A stretch of 64,000 nucleotides of DNA from Stenotrophomonas tumulicola (lineage in GTDB: Bacteria; Pseudomonadota; Gammaproteobacteria; Xanthomonadales; Xanthomonadaceae): contig NZ_JACGXS010000001.1 in the NCBI RefSeq assembly GCF_014117215.1, positions 806,001 to 870,000 on the forward strand, read 5' to 3'. Positions 47,724 to 56,919 of the stretch are shown here, piece by piece (position 1 is the first letter of the stretch; every line of letters begins with the position of its first letter). The translations under genes were made by a program, and so were the position numbers. The notes below the pieces were generated by a model. The model was not told the origin of the DNA. It saw nothing but the letters and a program-made list of their open reading frames with translations, and ran no database searches.

Positions 47724-50384
47724 ATGACCAAACATTGCCGGCAGCACGCGCTTGCAAGCGCGATCCTTGCATCGCTCATCGCATCCACTGCCGCATTGCC
47801 TGCCATCGCGCAGCCGACCGGGCAGGACCCGGCGCCTGCCCCGGCACGTGATGCCCCCACGCTGGATGCGGTGATCGTCACCGTGGAGCGCCGCGAACAG
47901 GACCTGCAGAAATATGCAGGTACCGCGCAGGCGATTTCCGCCGACGACATCCGTGCACTGGGCATCAACAACGAACTGCGGAACATCCAGGCGATGGTGC
48001 CCGGCCTGAGCATGGCCAACCAGGAAGGCAACCTGGAGATATTCATCCGTGGCGTGGGTTCATCGAACAACACCGAGCTCGGCGACCCTGGCGCGGCACC
48101 CCACATCAACGGTGCCTACATCGCCCGTCCGCGCGGCCTGGGCGGGCTGTTCTATGACGTGGAGCGCGTAGAAATCAACAAGGGCCCCCAGGGCACGCTG
48201 CGTGGCCGCAATGCGCTGGCAGGCTCGCTCAACATCATCACCAAGCGGCCCAACCTGGATGCATTCGAAGGGTACGTGCAGGCCGAGGGTGGCAATCGTG
48301 GCCACCAGGGCGGCGAGTTTGCCTTGAACATGCCACTGGGTGGCTGGGCGGCGATCCGCGTGGCGGGCTATACCGTGGAAAAGGATTCTCCGTTCGAGAA
48401 CGCAGGGCAGGCACGGAACCTCGATCCGGCCGGTATCCAGGACGAACACGGTGCACGCATCTCGTTCCTGTACGAGCCCGATGAAAAGCTGTCGGTGTTC
48501 GCGATGGCTGACATGGGCAGGGAGGGCGGCACCGGTTATCCCGGCGCCAACATATTCACCGCTGCCCGGGCCGGTTACCTGCCCGACGACGTGGACCTGC
48601 GCAAGATCGTCTACCGCGGCGCGCAGGGCAAGCTGGACAGCCGCACCTGGAGTGCGCAGACCAGCGTGTCGTATGACTTCGGACCGGTGACGCTGGAATA
48701 CAACGGCAGCTATCGTGACGTCGATTACCAGCAGACCAATGCGCAGAGCGAAGGCATCCTCTGGCCGGACCGCAACCTGGACCCGCTTTCGGCCAGCAAC
48801 CCCGGCGGCGTGGACTACGACAACTATTCCACCCAGTACTGGATGACGAAGTCACAGTCCTATACCCATGAGCTGCGCCTGTCATCCGATGACGACCAGC
48901 GCCTGCGCTGGACCACCGGTGCGTTCCACTTCAATGAAGACCAGCAGGTCGGCTATCTCTCACTGGTGGACAAGGGACGCTGGTACTCGGGGACCGAGTT
49001 CACCATGCCCAAGGTCAACGGCCGCTCCACGGCGGTGTTTGCCGATGCCACCTTCGACATCAACGATCGCCTGCGCCTGAAGGGCGGCCTGCGCTACACC
49101 GAGGAACAGAAGTCCCGCTATGGCATCGGCGGCAACTGGGCACTGGGGCTGCCGGGCATCGGCGGCGATTTCTCGACCCGCCTTGGCACCGAGGGCTTTG
49201 CTCCTTCGTTCACCAATCGCCCCAACTTCGATGTCAGCAACATCACCTCACAGGCGGACATGGCGCGATTCCTGCTGGAGGGCATCCGCTCGCACGGCCG
49301 GAACGACACCATCCTGCAGCAGATCGGGGACGTGGCCAAGGGCGGGGATTTTGGCTGCCTGGACCGCCCGGACATCGGCGGCGATACCATCGACTGCCCG
49401 TACGAGAGCTGGGTACAGGTAAGCGGCATCCCGGCGCAGCAGTTTGGCCGCAGCAAGTTCAACTTCACCGACTGGCGTACCGGGCTGGAGTACGACCTGA
49501 GCGATGACCACCTGTTGTATGGGCTGGTCTCAAGTGGCCACAAGGCTGGCGGTTTCAACGACACCTTCGATCCGGAGGACATCCCGGAGACATTCAAGCC
49601 CGAATCGATCGTTGCCTACGAACTGGGCAGCAAGCAGTCGTTCCAGCTGTTCGACCGCACCTCCACCTTCAACCTCAGCGCGTTCTACTACGACTACCGC
49701 GACCAGGTGTTCCAGGACCTGGCGGTGATCGCGACCAACCCTTCCACCGGCGAGGCCACCGGCTATGCGCTGGTCAACCGCAATGTCGGCAAGTCCGCGG
49801 TATACGGCCTGGAGGCAGAAAGCGTGCTGCGCCTGCCGCGCAACTTCATGCTGAGCGTCAACGCGCTGTGGATGGACAGCGAGATCAAGCAGGGTACCGT
49901 GGCCGACGTGCGCAGCCAGAACTTCGACGCCGGTGGCGCGACCTCGCTGATCGACCTGTCGGGCAACGAGCTGCCGCTGGCCTCCAAGGTGACCTTCAAC
50001 GTGCGCCTGCAGCACACCATGGAGCTGCCGTTCGGCACGCTGGATTGGCAGCTGCTGGCCGCTTACCGGTCGGCGTTCTACCTGACCCAGTACAACAACC
50101 GCGACATCGAATATGTCCGCAATGATCCCGATACCGGCACCCTGGTTCCCGACCGCACCGAAGGCGCCGCGCTGGCCGGTTTCCCGGATCGCCAGCGGGG
50201 CGAGACCACGGTGAACGCAGGTATCGGCCTGACTTCGCTGGACGGTCACTGGCGCATTGAAGCCTGGGGCAACAACCTGCTCGACAATGATGTCTCGCAG
50301 AAGGCACTGGTCGGCTCAGGCATCAACGTGCGTTTCCTCAATGACCCGCGCAGCTATGGCCTGCGCCTGCGCTACCAGTTCTGA
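47724..50384 (+). CDS. TonB-dependent receptor for beta-glucan oligosaccharides (predicted)
   Basis: An 886-residue receptor with a signal peptide (AILASLIASTAALPAIAQP), a TonB box LDAVIVTVERREQDLQ, a plug with IQAMVPGLSMANQEGNLEIFIRGVGSSNNTELGDPGAAPHINGAYIARPRG and VEINKGPQGTLRGRNALAGSLNIIT, and a barrel ending LRLRYQF. The VERREQDLQ-type plug is common in carbohydrate-linked receptors of Xanthomonads and Sphingomonads. Its immediate followers are a GH3 beta-glucosidase and a GH16 endo-glucanase, so glucan oligosaccharide uptake is the likely job. The ATG at 47724 follows GGAAGGG. A TTG directly before it is less likely. Confidence 0.9.
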   Translation: MTKHCRQHALASAILASLIASTAALPAIAQPTGQDPAPAPARDAPTLDAVIVTVERREQDLQKYAGTAQAISADDIRALGINNELRNIQAMVPGLSMANQEGNLEIFIRGVGSSNNTELGDPGAAPHINGAYIARPRGLGGLFYDVERVEINKGPQGTLRGRNALAGSLNIITKRPNLDAFEGYVQAEGGNRGHQGGEFALNMPLGGWAAIRVAGYTVEKDSPFENAGQARNLDPAGIQDEHGARISFLYEPDEKLSVFAMADMGREGGTGYPGANIFTAARAGYLPDDVDLRKIVYRGAQGKLDSRTWSAQTSVSYDFGPVTLEYNGSYRDVDYQQTNAQSEGILWPDRNLDPLSASNPGGVDYDNYSTQYWMTKSQSYTHELRLSSDDDQRLRWTTGAFHFNEDQQVGYLSLVDKGRWYSGTEFTMPKVNGRSTAVFADATFDINDRLRLKGGLRYTEEQKSRYGIGGNWALGLPGIGGDFSTRLGTEGFAPSFTNRPNFDVSNITSQADMARFLLEGIRSHGRNDTILQQIGDVAKGGDFGCLDRPDIGGDTIDCPYESWVQVSGIPAQQFGRSKFNFTDWRTGLEYDLSDDHLLYGLVSSGHKAGGFNDTFDPEDIPETFKPESIVAYELGSKQSFQLFDRTSTFNLSAFYYDYRDQVFQDLAVIATNPSTGEATGYALVNRNVGKSAVYGLEAESVLRLPRNFMLSVNALWMDSEIKQGTVADVRSQNFDAGGATSLIDLSGNELPLASKVTFNVRLQHTMELPFGTLDWQLLAAYRSAFYLTQYNNRDIEYVRNDPDTGTLVPDRTEGAALAGFPDRQRGETTVNAGIGLTSLDGHWRIEAWGNNLLDNDVSQKALVGSGINVRFLNDPRSYGLRLRYQF

Positions 50385-50413
50385 TGATCCCTTGCCCAGG
50401 AAGTCCTTTGCCC

Positions 50414-52990
50414 ATGAAGACCCGCCTCCCGCATCATCATCCTTCCCTGCATGGATTGCGCCTGAAGCCGCTGGTCCTGTGCGCCACGTTGGTGCTGGCG
50501 TGCGCGCCCACCGTCGGGGCGGCGCCAGCATCCAACGCCAGCGCAGGGCAGATCCATCCTGCACAGTGGCCGCAGCCGAGCTGGCCGCTGGCCACTGATC
50601 CGGCAGTGGAGCGCCGGATCGCCGAGCTGATGGCGACGATGACGGTGGAGGAGAAGGTCGGGCAGATCGTGCAGGGCGACATCGGCAGCATTACCCCGGA
50701 GGATGTGCGCCGGTATCGGCTCGGCTCGATCCTGGCCGGTGGTGGTTCCGATCCGGGGGGCCGCTACAACGCCGCCCCTGCCGAGTGGCTGGCGCTGGCT
50801 GATGCCTTCTGGGAAGCCTCGATGGACACCAGTGGCGGCGGCAAGGCGATCCCGATCATCTGGGGCATCGACGCCATGCACGGGCAGAGCAACGTCGTAG
50901 GTGCCACGCTGTTTCCGCACAACGTCGGCCTGGGTGCAACGCGCAATCCGGAACTGCTGCGCGAGATCGCCCGCATCACCGCTGCCGAGACGCGTACTAC
51001 CGGCATGGAGTGGACATTCGCGCCGACCGTGGCGGTACCGCAGGACGACCGCTGGGGCCGGGCCTACGAGGGTTATTCCGAAGATCCGGCACTGGTGGCG
51101 AGTTTCGCCGGCGTGTTCGTCGAGGGCCTGCAGGGCAAGGCCGGTGCGCCGGACTTCCTTGACGACCACCACGTGATGACCACGGTCAAGCACTTCCTCG
51201 GCGATGGTGGCACCACCAGCGGCAAGGACCAGGGCGACACCATCGTCAGCGAAGCGCAGCTGCGCGACATCCACGCCGCCGGCTACGTGCCGGCGATCGC
51301 GGCCGGCGCGCAGTCGGTGATGGCCTCGTTCAACAGCTTCCACGGCGAGAAGATGCACGGCCACAAGCCACTGCTGACCGACGTGCTGAAGGACCGCATG
51401 AACTTTGGTGGATTCGTGGTCGGCGACTGGAATGGGCATGGCCAGGTGAAGGGCTGCAGCAACACCGATTGCGCGCAGACCTTCATTGCCGGCATGGACA
51501 TGGCGATGGCGCCTGACAGCTGGAAGGGCCTGTACGAGAGCACGGTCAAGCATGTCAAGGACGGCTCGCTGCCGATGGCCAGGCTGGACGATGCCGTGCA
51601 CCGCATCCTGCTGGCCAAGTTCCGCATGGGGCTGTTCGAAAAGCCCAAGCCGTCGGCGCGTGCGCTGGGCGGCAAGTTCGAACTGCTGGGCTCGCCCGAG
51701 CATCGTGCGGTAGCCCGGCAAGCGGTACGCGAATCGCTGGTGCTGCTGAAGAACCAGCACGGCATCCTGCCGCTGGCGCCGAAGCAGCGGGTACTGGTGG
51801 CCGGTGACGGCGCCGACAACATGACCAAGCAGACCGGTGGCTGGACACTCACCTGGCAGGGTGATGGCACCCGGCGCGAGGACTTTCCCAATGCCGATAC
51901 CATCTGGAATGGCATGAAGGCACAGGTGGAGGCGGCCGGCGGCAGCGCGGAGCTTTCCGTGACGGGCGCCTACAAGAGCAAGCCGGACGTGGCGGTGGTG
52001 GTCTTCGGCGAGGATCCATACGCCGAGTTCCAGGGCGACCTGCCGGACCTGATGTTCAAGGGAGGGCGCTCCGGCGACCTGGAGCTGATCAACAAGCTCA
52101 AGGCCGAGGGTATCCCGGTGGTCGCCGTGTTCCTCAGTGGTCGTCCGTTGTGGATGAACCGCGAAATCAATGCCGCCGATGCATTCGTGGCCGCCTGGCT
52201 GCCGGGCTCGGAGGGCGGCGGTATCGCCGATGTACTGCTGCGTGGGCCGGAAGGCAACGTGCAGCATGATTTCCACGGGAAGCTGAGCTTCTCCTGGCCG
52301 CGCCGTGCCGACCAATATGCAAACAACGTGGGCCAGGCGGATTACAACCCACAGTTCGCGTTCGGCCACGGGCTCACCTACAAGGATGACGGCAACCTGG
52401 CTGCGCTGTCGGAGGAGCCGGGCATCGATCCGAATGCGTCGCGCACCAGTACCTGGTTCGACCGCGGTGCCGCTACCACCGGGCTTACCCTGCGCCTGAC
52501 CGCCGCCGATGGCGAGAAGATGGACGTGGTGCACCCCAACGTCGCGACATCGGATGGTTCGATCACGATGACGGCGGTCAACACCGACGTGCAGGAGGGC
52601 GCGCGCCAGTTCACCTTCAAGGGGCAGGGTACGGTCGAACTGCGTTCCAACATGCCGCTGGACCTGACGCGCGAAACCAACGGCGACGTGTTCGCGATCG
52701 CCGATGTACGGATCGATGAGCTGCCAGCGAATGCGAAGGTGGATTACCTTGCCGGCTGCGGTGAAGGCTGTGGCGGCGAGTTGCCGATCGGGCCTGCGCT
52801 GGCCAGGCTGCCCCATGGCGAATGGGCACGGATCGGCGTGCCGCTGAAGTGCCTGCGCGATGCGGGGCTGGATAGCGGCAAGGTCAGCATCCCGTTCGCC
52901 TTCCGCGGTGGCGCCGGGCTGCGGATATCGCTAGCGAAGGTGAGCATCGGCACCGATTACGACCAGAAAGTGGACTGTCCTTCGCCATGA
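50414..52990 (+). CDS. GH3 exo-beta-glucosidase (ExoP/BglX-like)
   Basis: An ~858-residue exported glycoside hydrolase family 3 enzyme. The signal peptide (LVLCATLVLACAPTVGAAP) precedes the (alpha/beta)8 domain, which has ELMATMTVEEKVGQIVQGD, GIDAMHGQSNV, EWTFAPTVAVPQDDRWGRAYEGYSEDP, KHFLGDGGT and the nucleophile Asp in FVVGDWNGHGQVKG. The second domain has VLVAGDGADNMTKQTGGWTLTWQG and ALVVFGEDPYAE-type motifs, and a C-terminal ~150-residue ExoP-type domain follows. It releases glucose from beta-1,3/1,4-glucans. An in-frame ATG at 50384 overlaps the receptor stop and would add ten residues. I preferred 50414. Confidence 0.92.
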   Translation: MKTRLPHHHPSLHGLRLKPLVLCATLVLACAPTVGAAPASNASAGQIHPAQWPQPSWPLATDPAVERRIAELMATMTVEEKVGQIVQGDIGSITPEDVRRYRLGSILAGGGSDPGGRYNAAPAEWLALADAFWEASMDTSGGGKAIPIIWGIDAMHGQSNVVGATLFPHNVGLGATRNPELLREIARITAAETRTTGMEWTFAPTVAVPQDDRWGRAYEGYSEDPALVASFAGVFVEGLQGKAGAPDFLDDHHVMTTVKHFLGDGGTTSGKDQGDTIVSEAQLRDIHAAGYVPAIAAGAQSVMASFNSFHGEKMHGHKPLLTDVLKDRMNFGGFVVGDWNGHGQVKGCSNTDCAQTFIAGMDMAMAPDSWKGLYESTVKHVKDGSLPMARLDDAVHRILLAKFRMGLFEKPKPSARALGGKFELLGSPEHRAVARQAVRESLVLLKNQHGILPLAPKQRVLVAGDGADNMTKQTGGWTLTWQGDGTRREDFPNADTIWNGMKAQVEAAGGSAELSVTGAYKSKPDVAVVVFGEDPYAEFQGDLPDLMFKGGRSGDLELINKLKAEGIPVVAVFLSGRPLWMNREINAADAFVAAWLPGSEGGGIADVLLRGPEGNVQHDFHGKLSFSWPRRADQYANNVGQADYNPQFAFGHGLTYKDDGNLAALSEEPGIDPNASRTSTWFDRGAATTGLTLRLTAADGEKMDVVHPNVATSDGSITMTAVNTDVQEGARQFTFKGQGTVELRSNMPLDLTRETNGDVFAIADVRIDELPANAKVDYLAGCGEGCGGELPIGPALARLPHGEWARIGVPLKCLRDAGLDSGKVSIPFAFRGGAGLRISLAKVSIGTDYDQKVDCPSP

Positions 52991-54009
52991 TGGCCCTGCC
53001 GCTGCTGGCAGGGCTGCTCCTGCCTGGCGGCGCTGGCGCTGGCATGGGCGTATCGCAGGCTTCGGGCTGGGAACTGGTCTGGCAGGACGAGTTCGATGGC
53101 GCCGTCATCGATGCGTCGAAGTGGGAACTGGAGGACAACTGTTGGGGCGGTGGGAATAACGAGCAGCAGTGCTATACCGCGCGGCGGGATGCGCAGCCGG
53201 GCGCCAATGCCTACCTGGCCGATGGCCTGCTGCATATCGTCGCCCGTTCCGGGCAGTGGACGGGCCCTGCCTCGCCTGGTGGCGATGGCGAGGCAACCGC
53301 CACGCTCCCCTTCACCTCGGCGCGACTGCGCACCCGCCATCGCCAGGAATGGACATTCGGCCGGTTCGAGGTCCGTGCGAAATTGCCGGCAGGGCAGGGG
53401 ACGTGGCCGGCGATCTGGATGCTGCCAACCGATTCGCCGCACGGGCGGTGGGCCGCATCAGGCGAGATCGACATCATGGAAGCGGTGAACCTGGGGACGC
53501 CATCGGACGCGCCGGGCGCGGCGCCCGGGCAGGCGGAAACCCGGGTGCACGGCACGCTGCATTTCGGTCGCCCGCCACCGGGAAACAGGCACGCAGGTAG
53601 CTGGTACGCACTGCCCGAAGGCAAAAGCCCGGCTGACGATTTCCATGTCTATGCGCTGGAATGGGAGGCTGGCGCGATCCGCTGGTACGTGGATGGCGTG
53701 CATTACGCCACCCGGCACGCGGGGCAGTGGTACTCCCAGCGCGATGATGGGCAGGGCAACTGGGTGGACGCACCGCAGGGAGCTCCCTTCGATGCTGCAT
53801 CGCGGTTTCACCTGCTGTTGAACGTGGCGGTAGGGGGCGATTGGGCAGGCAAGGCCAACGCTGGCGGTATCGACGCATCGGCGTTCCCGCAGGCGATGCA
53901 GGTGGACTACGTGCGCGTCTTTCGTTGCACCGCGGGACAGGCCGATGGCAGTGGGTGTGCCACGCGCGGCGCACGGCCGTCACGCGACGTTCGCATGCCC
54001 ACGCCCTAA
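52987..54009 (+). CDS. GH16 endo-beta-glucanase (laminarinase/lichenase type)
   Basis: A 340-residue secreted GH16 enzyme. A short signal (LPLLAGLLLPGGAGAG) is followed by a beta-jelly-roll: WELVWQDEFDGAVIDASKW, NCWGGGNNEQQCYT, FGRFEVRAKLPAGQGTWPAIWMLP and the catalytic motif GEIDIMEAVN (nucleophile Glu160, Asp162, acid/base Glu165). GTLHFG, FHVYALEWEAGAIRWYVDG and FHLLLNVAVGGDWAG complete the core. The EIDIME form is that of beta-1,3-glucanases. It overlaps the GH3 gene by 4 bp (ATGA). It would cut glucan into oligomers that the receptor imports and GH3 degrades. Confidence 0.93.
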   Translation: MMALPLLAGLLLPGGAGAGMGVSQASGWELVWQDEFDGAVIDASKWELEDNCWGGGNNEQQCYTARRDAQPGANAYLADGLLHIVARSGQWTGPASPGGDGEATATLPFTSARLRTRHRQEWTFGRFEVRAKLPAGQGTWPAIWMLPTDSPHGRWAASGEIDIMEAVNLGTPSDAPGAAPGQAETRVHGTLHFGRPPPGNRHAGSWYALPEGKSPADDFHVYALEWEAGAIRWYVDGVHYATRHAGQWYSQRDDGQGNWVDAPQGAPFDAASRFHLLLNVAVGGDWAGKANAGGIDASAFPQAMQVDYVRVFRCTAGQADGSGCATRGARPSRDVRMPTP

Positions 54010-54040
54010 ATGTCGCCATTGCGAGGGACGGAGAGTCCAC

Positions 54041-54466
54041 ATGTTCGACGCGCTGATCGACCGCCATCGTGATGCCCTGGTGCTGGTGGCGCGCCTGCTC
54101 CTGACCATACTGTTCGTAACCTCTGGCTGGTCCAAGCTCACCGATTTCCAGGGAACCGTCGGCTATCTGGCATCGCTTCATGCGCCCCTCCCGCTCGTTG
54201 CAGCGGCAGTTGCGGTCGTCATGGAGTTCTTCGTCAGCCTGGCATTGATCGCCGGCGTATGCGTGCGACCGCTTGCGCTGCTGATGGCTCTTTTCGTAGT
54301 AGGCACCGCCCTCATCGGCCATCCGTTCTGGTCAATGGAGGGTGCGGAGCGTGCCATGAACATGACCCAGTTCTACAAGAACCTGTCGATTGCCGGCGGC
54401 CTGCTATTGCTGGTCGTCACCGGCGCCGGTCGATTCGCGGTCACCCGGCGCACCGCCGCACGCTAG
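54041..54466 (+). CDS. DoxX-family membrane protein
   Basis: A 141-residue four-helix inner-membrane protein of the DoxX/YphA type: VLVARLLLTILFVTSGWSKLTDFQGTVGYL (helix 1 with the GxSKL motif), VAAAVAVVMEFFVSLALIAGV, PLALLMALFVVGTALIGHPFW, and NMTQFYKNLSIAGGLLLLVVTGAGRFAV. Family members take part in thiosulfate/sulfite-related redox or membrane integrity, with no fixed substrate. The start has GGAGAG seven bases upstream. It follows the GH16 gene by 31 bp but has no obvious link with glucan metabolism. Confidence 0.88.
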   Translation: MFDALIDRHRDALVLVARLLLTILFVTSGWSKLTDFQGTVGYLASLHAPLPLVAAAVAVVMEFFVSLALIAGVCVRPLALLMALFVVGTALIGHPFWSMEGAERAMNMTQFYKNLSIAGGLLLLVVTGAGRFAVTRRTAAR

Positions 54467-54626
54467 CGGTACGGCAGGTATCGGGCGAGGCGCCAGCCTG
54501 GGTGGGGCAGGTCCGGGCGAAGTCCACATGTCCGCGACGCGATGGTCACCATCCGCGTACGCCTGCGACTGTATCTGTAAGGCCTCGGCAGGATTCCTGG
54601 CCGCAAGGTGATCCCCGGTCCCTGGT

Positions 54627-55589
54627 ATGGAACCATCAAACGAACAGGCCATCCCCACGTTGGAAGCTGCCGTCCGCGGCATGCTCGCACGCCAGCCGTC
54701 GCTGCCCCTGCCGGGTCGTGGCCACACGCTGGAACGCTGGCGCGCGCTGGCGGCCATCGCTGGGCGCGATCTTTGCCTGGCGAAGGTGCTGGAAGCGCAC
54801 TACGACGCCCAGGCGATCCTCGCGGATCTGCATGCGCCGCCGTTGCCAGCCGATGTGCTGGCAGCGATATGGGCGGCCGAGGGGCCGCAATCCACGCTGC
54901 GTTTCGACCCGTCCAGCGGCACCGTGAGTGGCGACAAGCCATGGTGCTCCGGGGCGGGACTGGTTGACCTCGCACTGGTCGGCATCCAGCAGGACGGCAT
55001 TTCCCGCTTGCTGCGCATTCGCACGGGTGCAGCCGGGATCGTGCTGCTTCCAGGGAACTGGCACGCCACCGGCATGGCGGGAATTCCCAGCGGCACCCTG
55101 CGCTTTGACAACGTGCCTGCCGAGATTGTCGGCCCCGCCGATGCCTATCTTGGGCGGCCCGGCTTCTGGCACGGGGGCGCCGGCATCGCGGCGTGCTGGT
55201 ATGGCGCAGCGGTCATCCTCGCCGCGCCGTTGCATCGCTCCCCCCGGGTGGAAGGAGACGCACAGGCCGCCTCGCTGCTCGGGCAGGTGGACATGGCCCT
55301 GCAGTCCGCCGCCGCCTTGTTGCGTGAACTTGCTGGGCGAATAGACGCAATGCCGTCGCAGCCCCACCAGTCCGATGTGATCCGCGTACGCAGTGTCGTC
55401 GAGCGAAGCTGCGTGCAGGTGCTCGATGCGGTCGGTCGTGCGCTGGGGCCGGGACCGATGTGCCTGGACGCCGCGCATGCGCGGCGGTGGAGCGACTTGA
55501 CCGTGTTCATCCGGCAGAGCCACGCCGACCGCGACTGGGCCGCCCTGGGCCGTGCGATCCACGCACAGGAGGGGCCGTGGACACTGTAG
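54627..55589 (+). CDS. Acyl-CoA-dehydrogenase-like protein, first gene of a four-gene biosynthetic operon
   Basis: A 320-residue protein with the fold of acyl-CoA dehydrogenases, but short (usual length ~380). Recognisable parts are the middle domain (TVSGDKPWCSGAGLVDLALVGI, GIPSGTLRFDNVPAEIVGPADAYL) and the C-terminal helical domain (VDMALQSAAALLRELA, VRSVVERSCVQVLDAVGRALGPGPMCLDAAHARRWSDLTVFIRQSHADRDWAALG). The PWCSGA and RQSHADRD segments match the subgroup found beside PIG-L and GT2 genes. The classical catalytic glutamate cannot be located by eye, so it may not be a true fatty-acyl oxidase. It overlaps the PIG-L gene by 13 bp. Confidence 0.8.
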   Translation: MEPSNEQAIPTLEAAVRGMLARQPSLPLPGRGHTLERWRALAAIAGRDLCLAKVLEAHYDAQAILADLHAPPLPADVLAAIWAAEGPQSTLRFDPSSGTVSGDKPWCSGAGLVDLALVGIQQDGISRLLRIRTGAAGIVLLPGNWHATGMAGIPSGTLRFDNVPAEIVGPADAYLGRPGFWHGGAGIAACWYGAAVILAAPLHRSPRVEGDAQAASLLGQVDMALQSAAALLRELAGRIDAMPSQPHQSDVIRVRSVVERSCVQVLDAVGRALGPGPMCLDAAHARRWSDLTVFIRQSHADRDWAALGRAIHAQEGPWTL

Positions 55590-56335
55590 CCGTGCGTATT
55601 GAAGGCGAGGGAAACAGCGAGTCCGAATGGTCACGCAGCGCGTGGCTGGGCGCGTTGCCGGTGCGGGATGCGGACACGCTGCTGCAAGGGGCGCATGGCG
55701 TGGTGGTGGTGTCACCGCATCCGGACGATGAGGTACTTGCCTGCGCCGGCCTGATGCAGGCTGCCTGCGCACGTGGAATCCCGTTGCGGGTGGTTTCGGT
55801 GACGGATGGCGAGGCCTGCTACCCCGGGCAGTCGCTGTGGCCTGCCGAGCGGCTTCGCAGCGCACGTCGGCGTGAGTTGGCCGATGCAATGCGGACACTT
55901 GGCCTGGACGCGACGCAGGTGATTCCGCTTGGCTTGCCCGATGGTGGGGTGACTGAGTGCGAGGCGGAGCTGGTCTCCCACCTGGCGGCGATGCTGGCGC
56001 CGGGTGACCTGGTGGTTGCACCGTGGACAGGCGACGCACACCCCGACCATGAGGCTGCGGGACGCGCCGCCAACGCCGCGGCCCTGGTGCAGAGCCTGCG
56101 CGTGCTGCAGTACCCGGTATGGGCCTGGCACTGGCTCGATCCGCAGTCGGCAACCGCCCCATGGCCTTCAGCATGGCGGTTGCCCCTGTGCATGGCATCG
56201 CAGGCCCGGAAACACCGGGCGATGCAGGCATTTTCGACGCAGACCGGCGACATCGACGGCCTGGGCTGCGATCCCATCCTGCCGGAGCAGGTGATGGCAC
56301 GCTTCAGGCGCCCCTACGAGGTGTTGATTGGATGA
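55577..56335 (+). CDS. PIG-L (LmbE-like) N-acetylglucosaminyl deacetylase
   Basis: A 252-residue zinc-dependent deacetylase of the PIG-L/LmbE family. The first metal motif is VVVVSPHPDDEVLACAG (His48, Asp50, Asp51, Glu52) and the second is WTGDAHPDHEAAGRAA (~148-162). In known members it removes acetyl groups from sugar-linked N-acetylglucosamine (GPI, mycothiol, bacillithiol) or antibiotic precursors. I chose the GTG at 55577, which has AGGAGG four bases upstream; a second GTG at 55592 is also in frame. Its stop overlaps the methyltransferase start by 4 bp (ATGA). Confidence 0.87.
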   Translation: MDTVAVRIEGEGNSESEWSRSAWLGALPVRDADTLLQGAHGVVVVSPHPDDEVLACAGLMQAACARGIPLRVVSVTDGEACYPGQSLWPAERLRSARRRELADAMRTLGLDATQVIPLGLPDGGVTECEAELVSHLAAMLAPGDLVVAPWTGDAHPDHEAAGRAANAAALVQSLRVLQYPVWAWHWLDPQSATAPWPSAWRLPLCMASQARKHRAMQAFSTQTGDIDGLGCDPILPEQVMARFRRPYEVLIG

Positions 56336-56919
56336 GTACCTTGGCCTATTTCGACCGGTTATATGAGCAGGCCGATCCTTTCCAGTATCGCAGCCGCTGG
56401 TATGAGGCACGCAAGCGTGCGTTGACGCTGGCCTGCCTGTCGCGGCAGAGGTACGCCAACGCATGGGAGCTCGGCTGTTCCAACGGCGTGCTGACCGCCG
56501 AGCTGGCTACCCGGTGTGACTCACTGTTGGCGACGGATGCAAGTGCGGATGCGCTGGCCAGTGCGGCCGCGTCGACCGCCGCGTGGCCCCAGGTGACGCT
56601 GCAGCACGCCCATCATCCCGAGGACTGGCCGGATGGCCGGTTCGATCTCATCGTCGTGAGTGAAGTCGGCTACTACCTAGCGCCGAAGGACGTGCTGCAA
56701 CTTGCCAGCCAGGTGCATCGAAGCCTGATGGCCGGTGGGCTGCTGGTGGCCTGTCATTGGCGGCATGCCTTCGATGAAGCATTGAGCAGCGCAGGCCAGG
56801 TACACCACGCACTTTCGGAGGGGCTGGTGGAAACCTTCCACTATCAGGATGCCGACCTGCTGTTGCAGGGCTGGAGCACGGATGCGAGCAGCGTGGCGCA
56901 ACGCGAGGGCCTGAGATGA
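56332..56919 (+). CDS. NodS-like SAM-dependent methyltransferase
   Basis: A 195-residue class I methyltransferase. The N-terminus YFDRLYEQADPFQYRSRWYEARKRALTLACL is characteristic of the NodS family. The SAM motif is AWELGCSNGVLTAELATRC (residues ~42-60), followed by DRLL-type acidic strand SLLATDASADAL and motif FDLIVVSEVGYYL. NodS N-methylates the deacetylated terminal glucosamine of Nod factors. Here the preceding gene is a deacetylase, so methylation of a newly exposed amine is a coherent guess. It overlaps both neighbours by 4 bp. Confidence 0.87.
   Translation: MSTLAYFDRLYEQADPFQYRSRWYEARKRALTLACLSRQRYANAWELGCSNGVLTAELATRCDSLLATDASADALASAAASTAAWPQVTLQHAHHPEDWPDGRFDLIVVSEVGYYLAPKDVLQLASQVHRSLMAGGLLVACHWRHAFDEALSSAGQVHHALSEGLVETFHYQDADLLLQGWSTDASSVAQREGLR

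Noticed and set aside
50372-52816. 814-residue open frame on the minus strand opposite the GH3 gene
   Set aside because: Histidine/arginine-rich antisense of a GH3 enzyme with intact catalytic motifs. Length alone is not evidence at this GC content.
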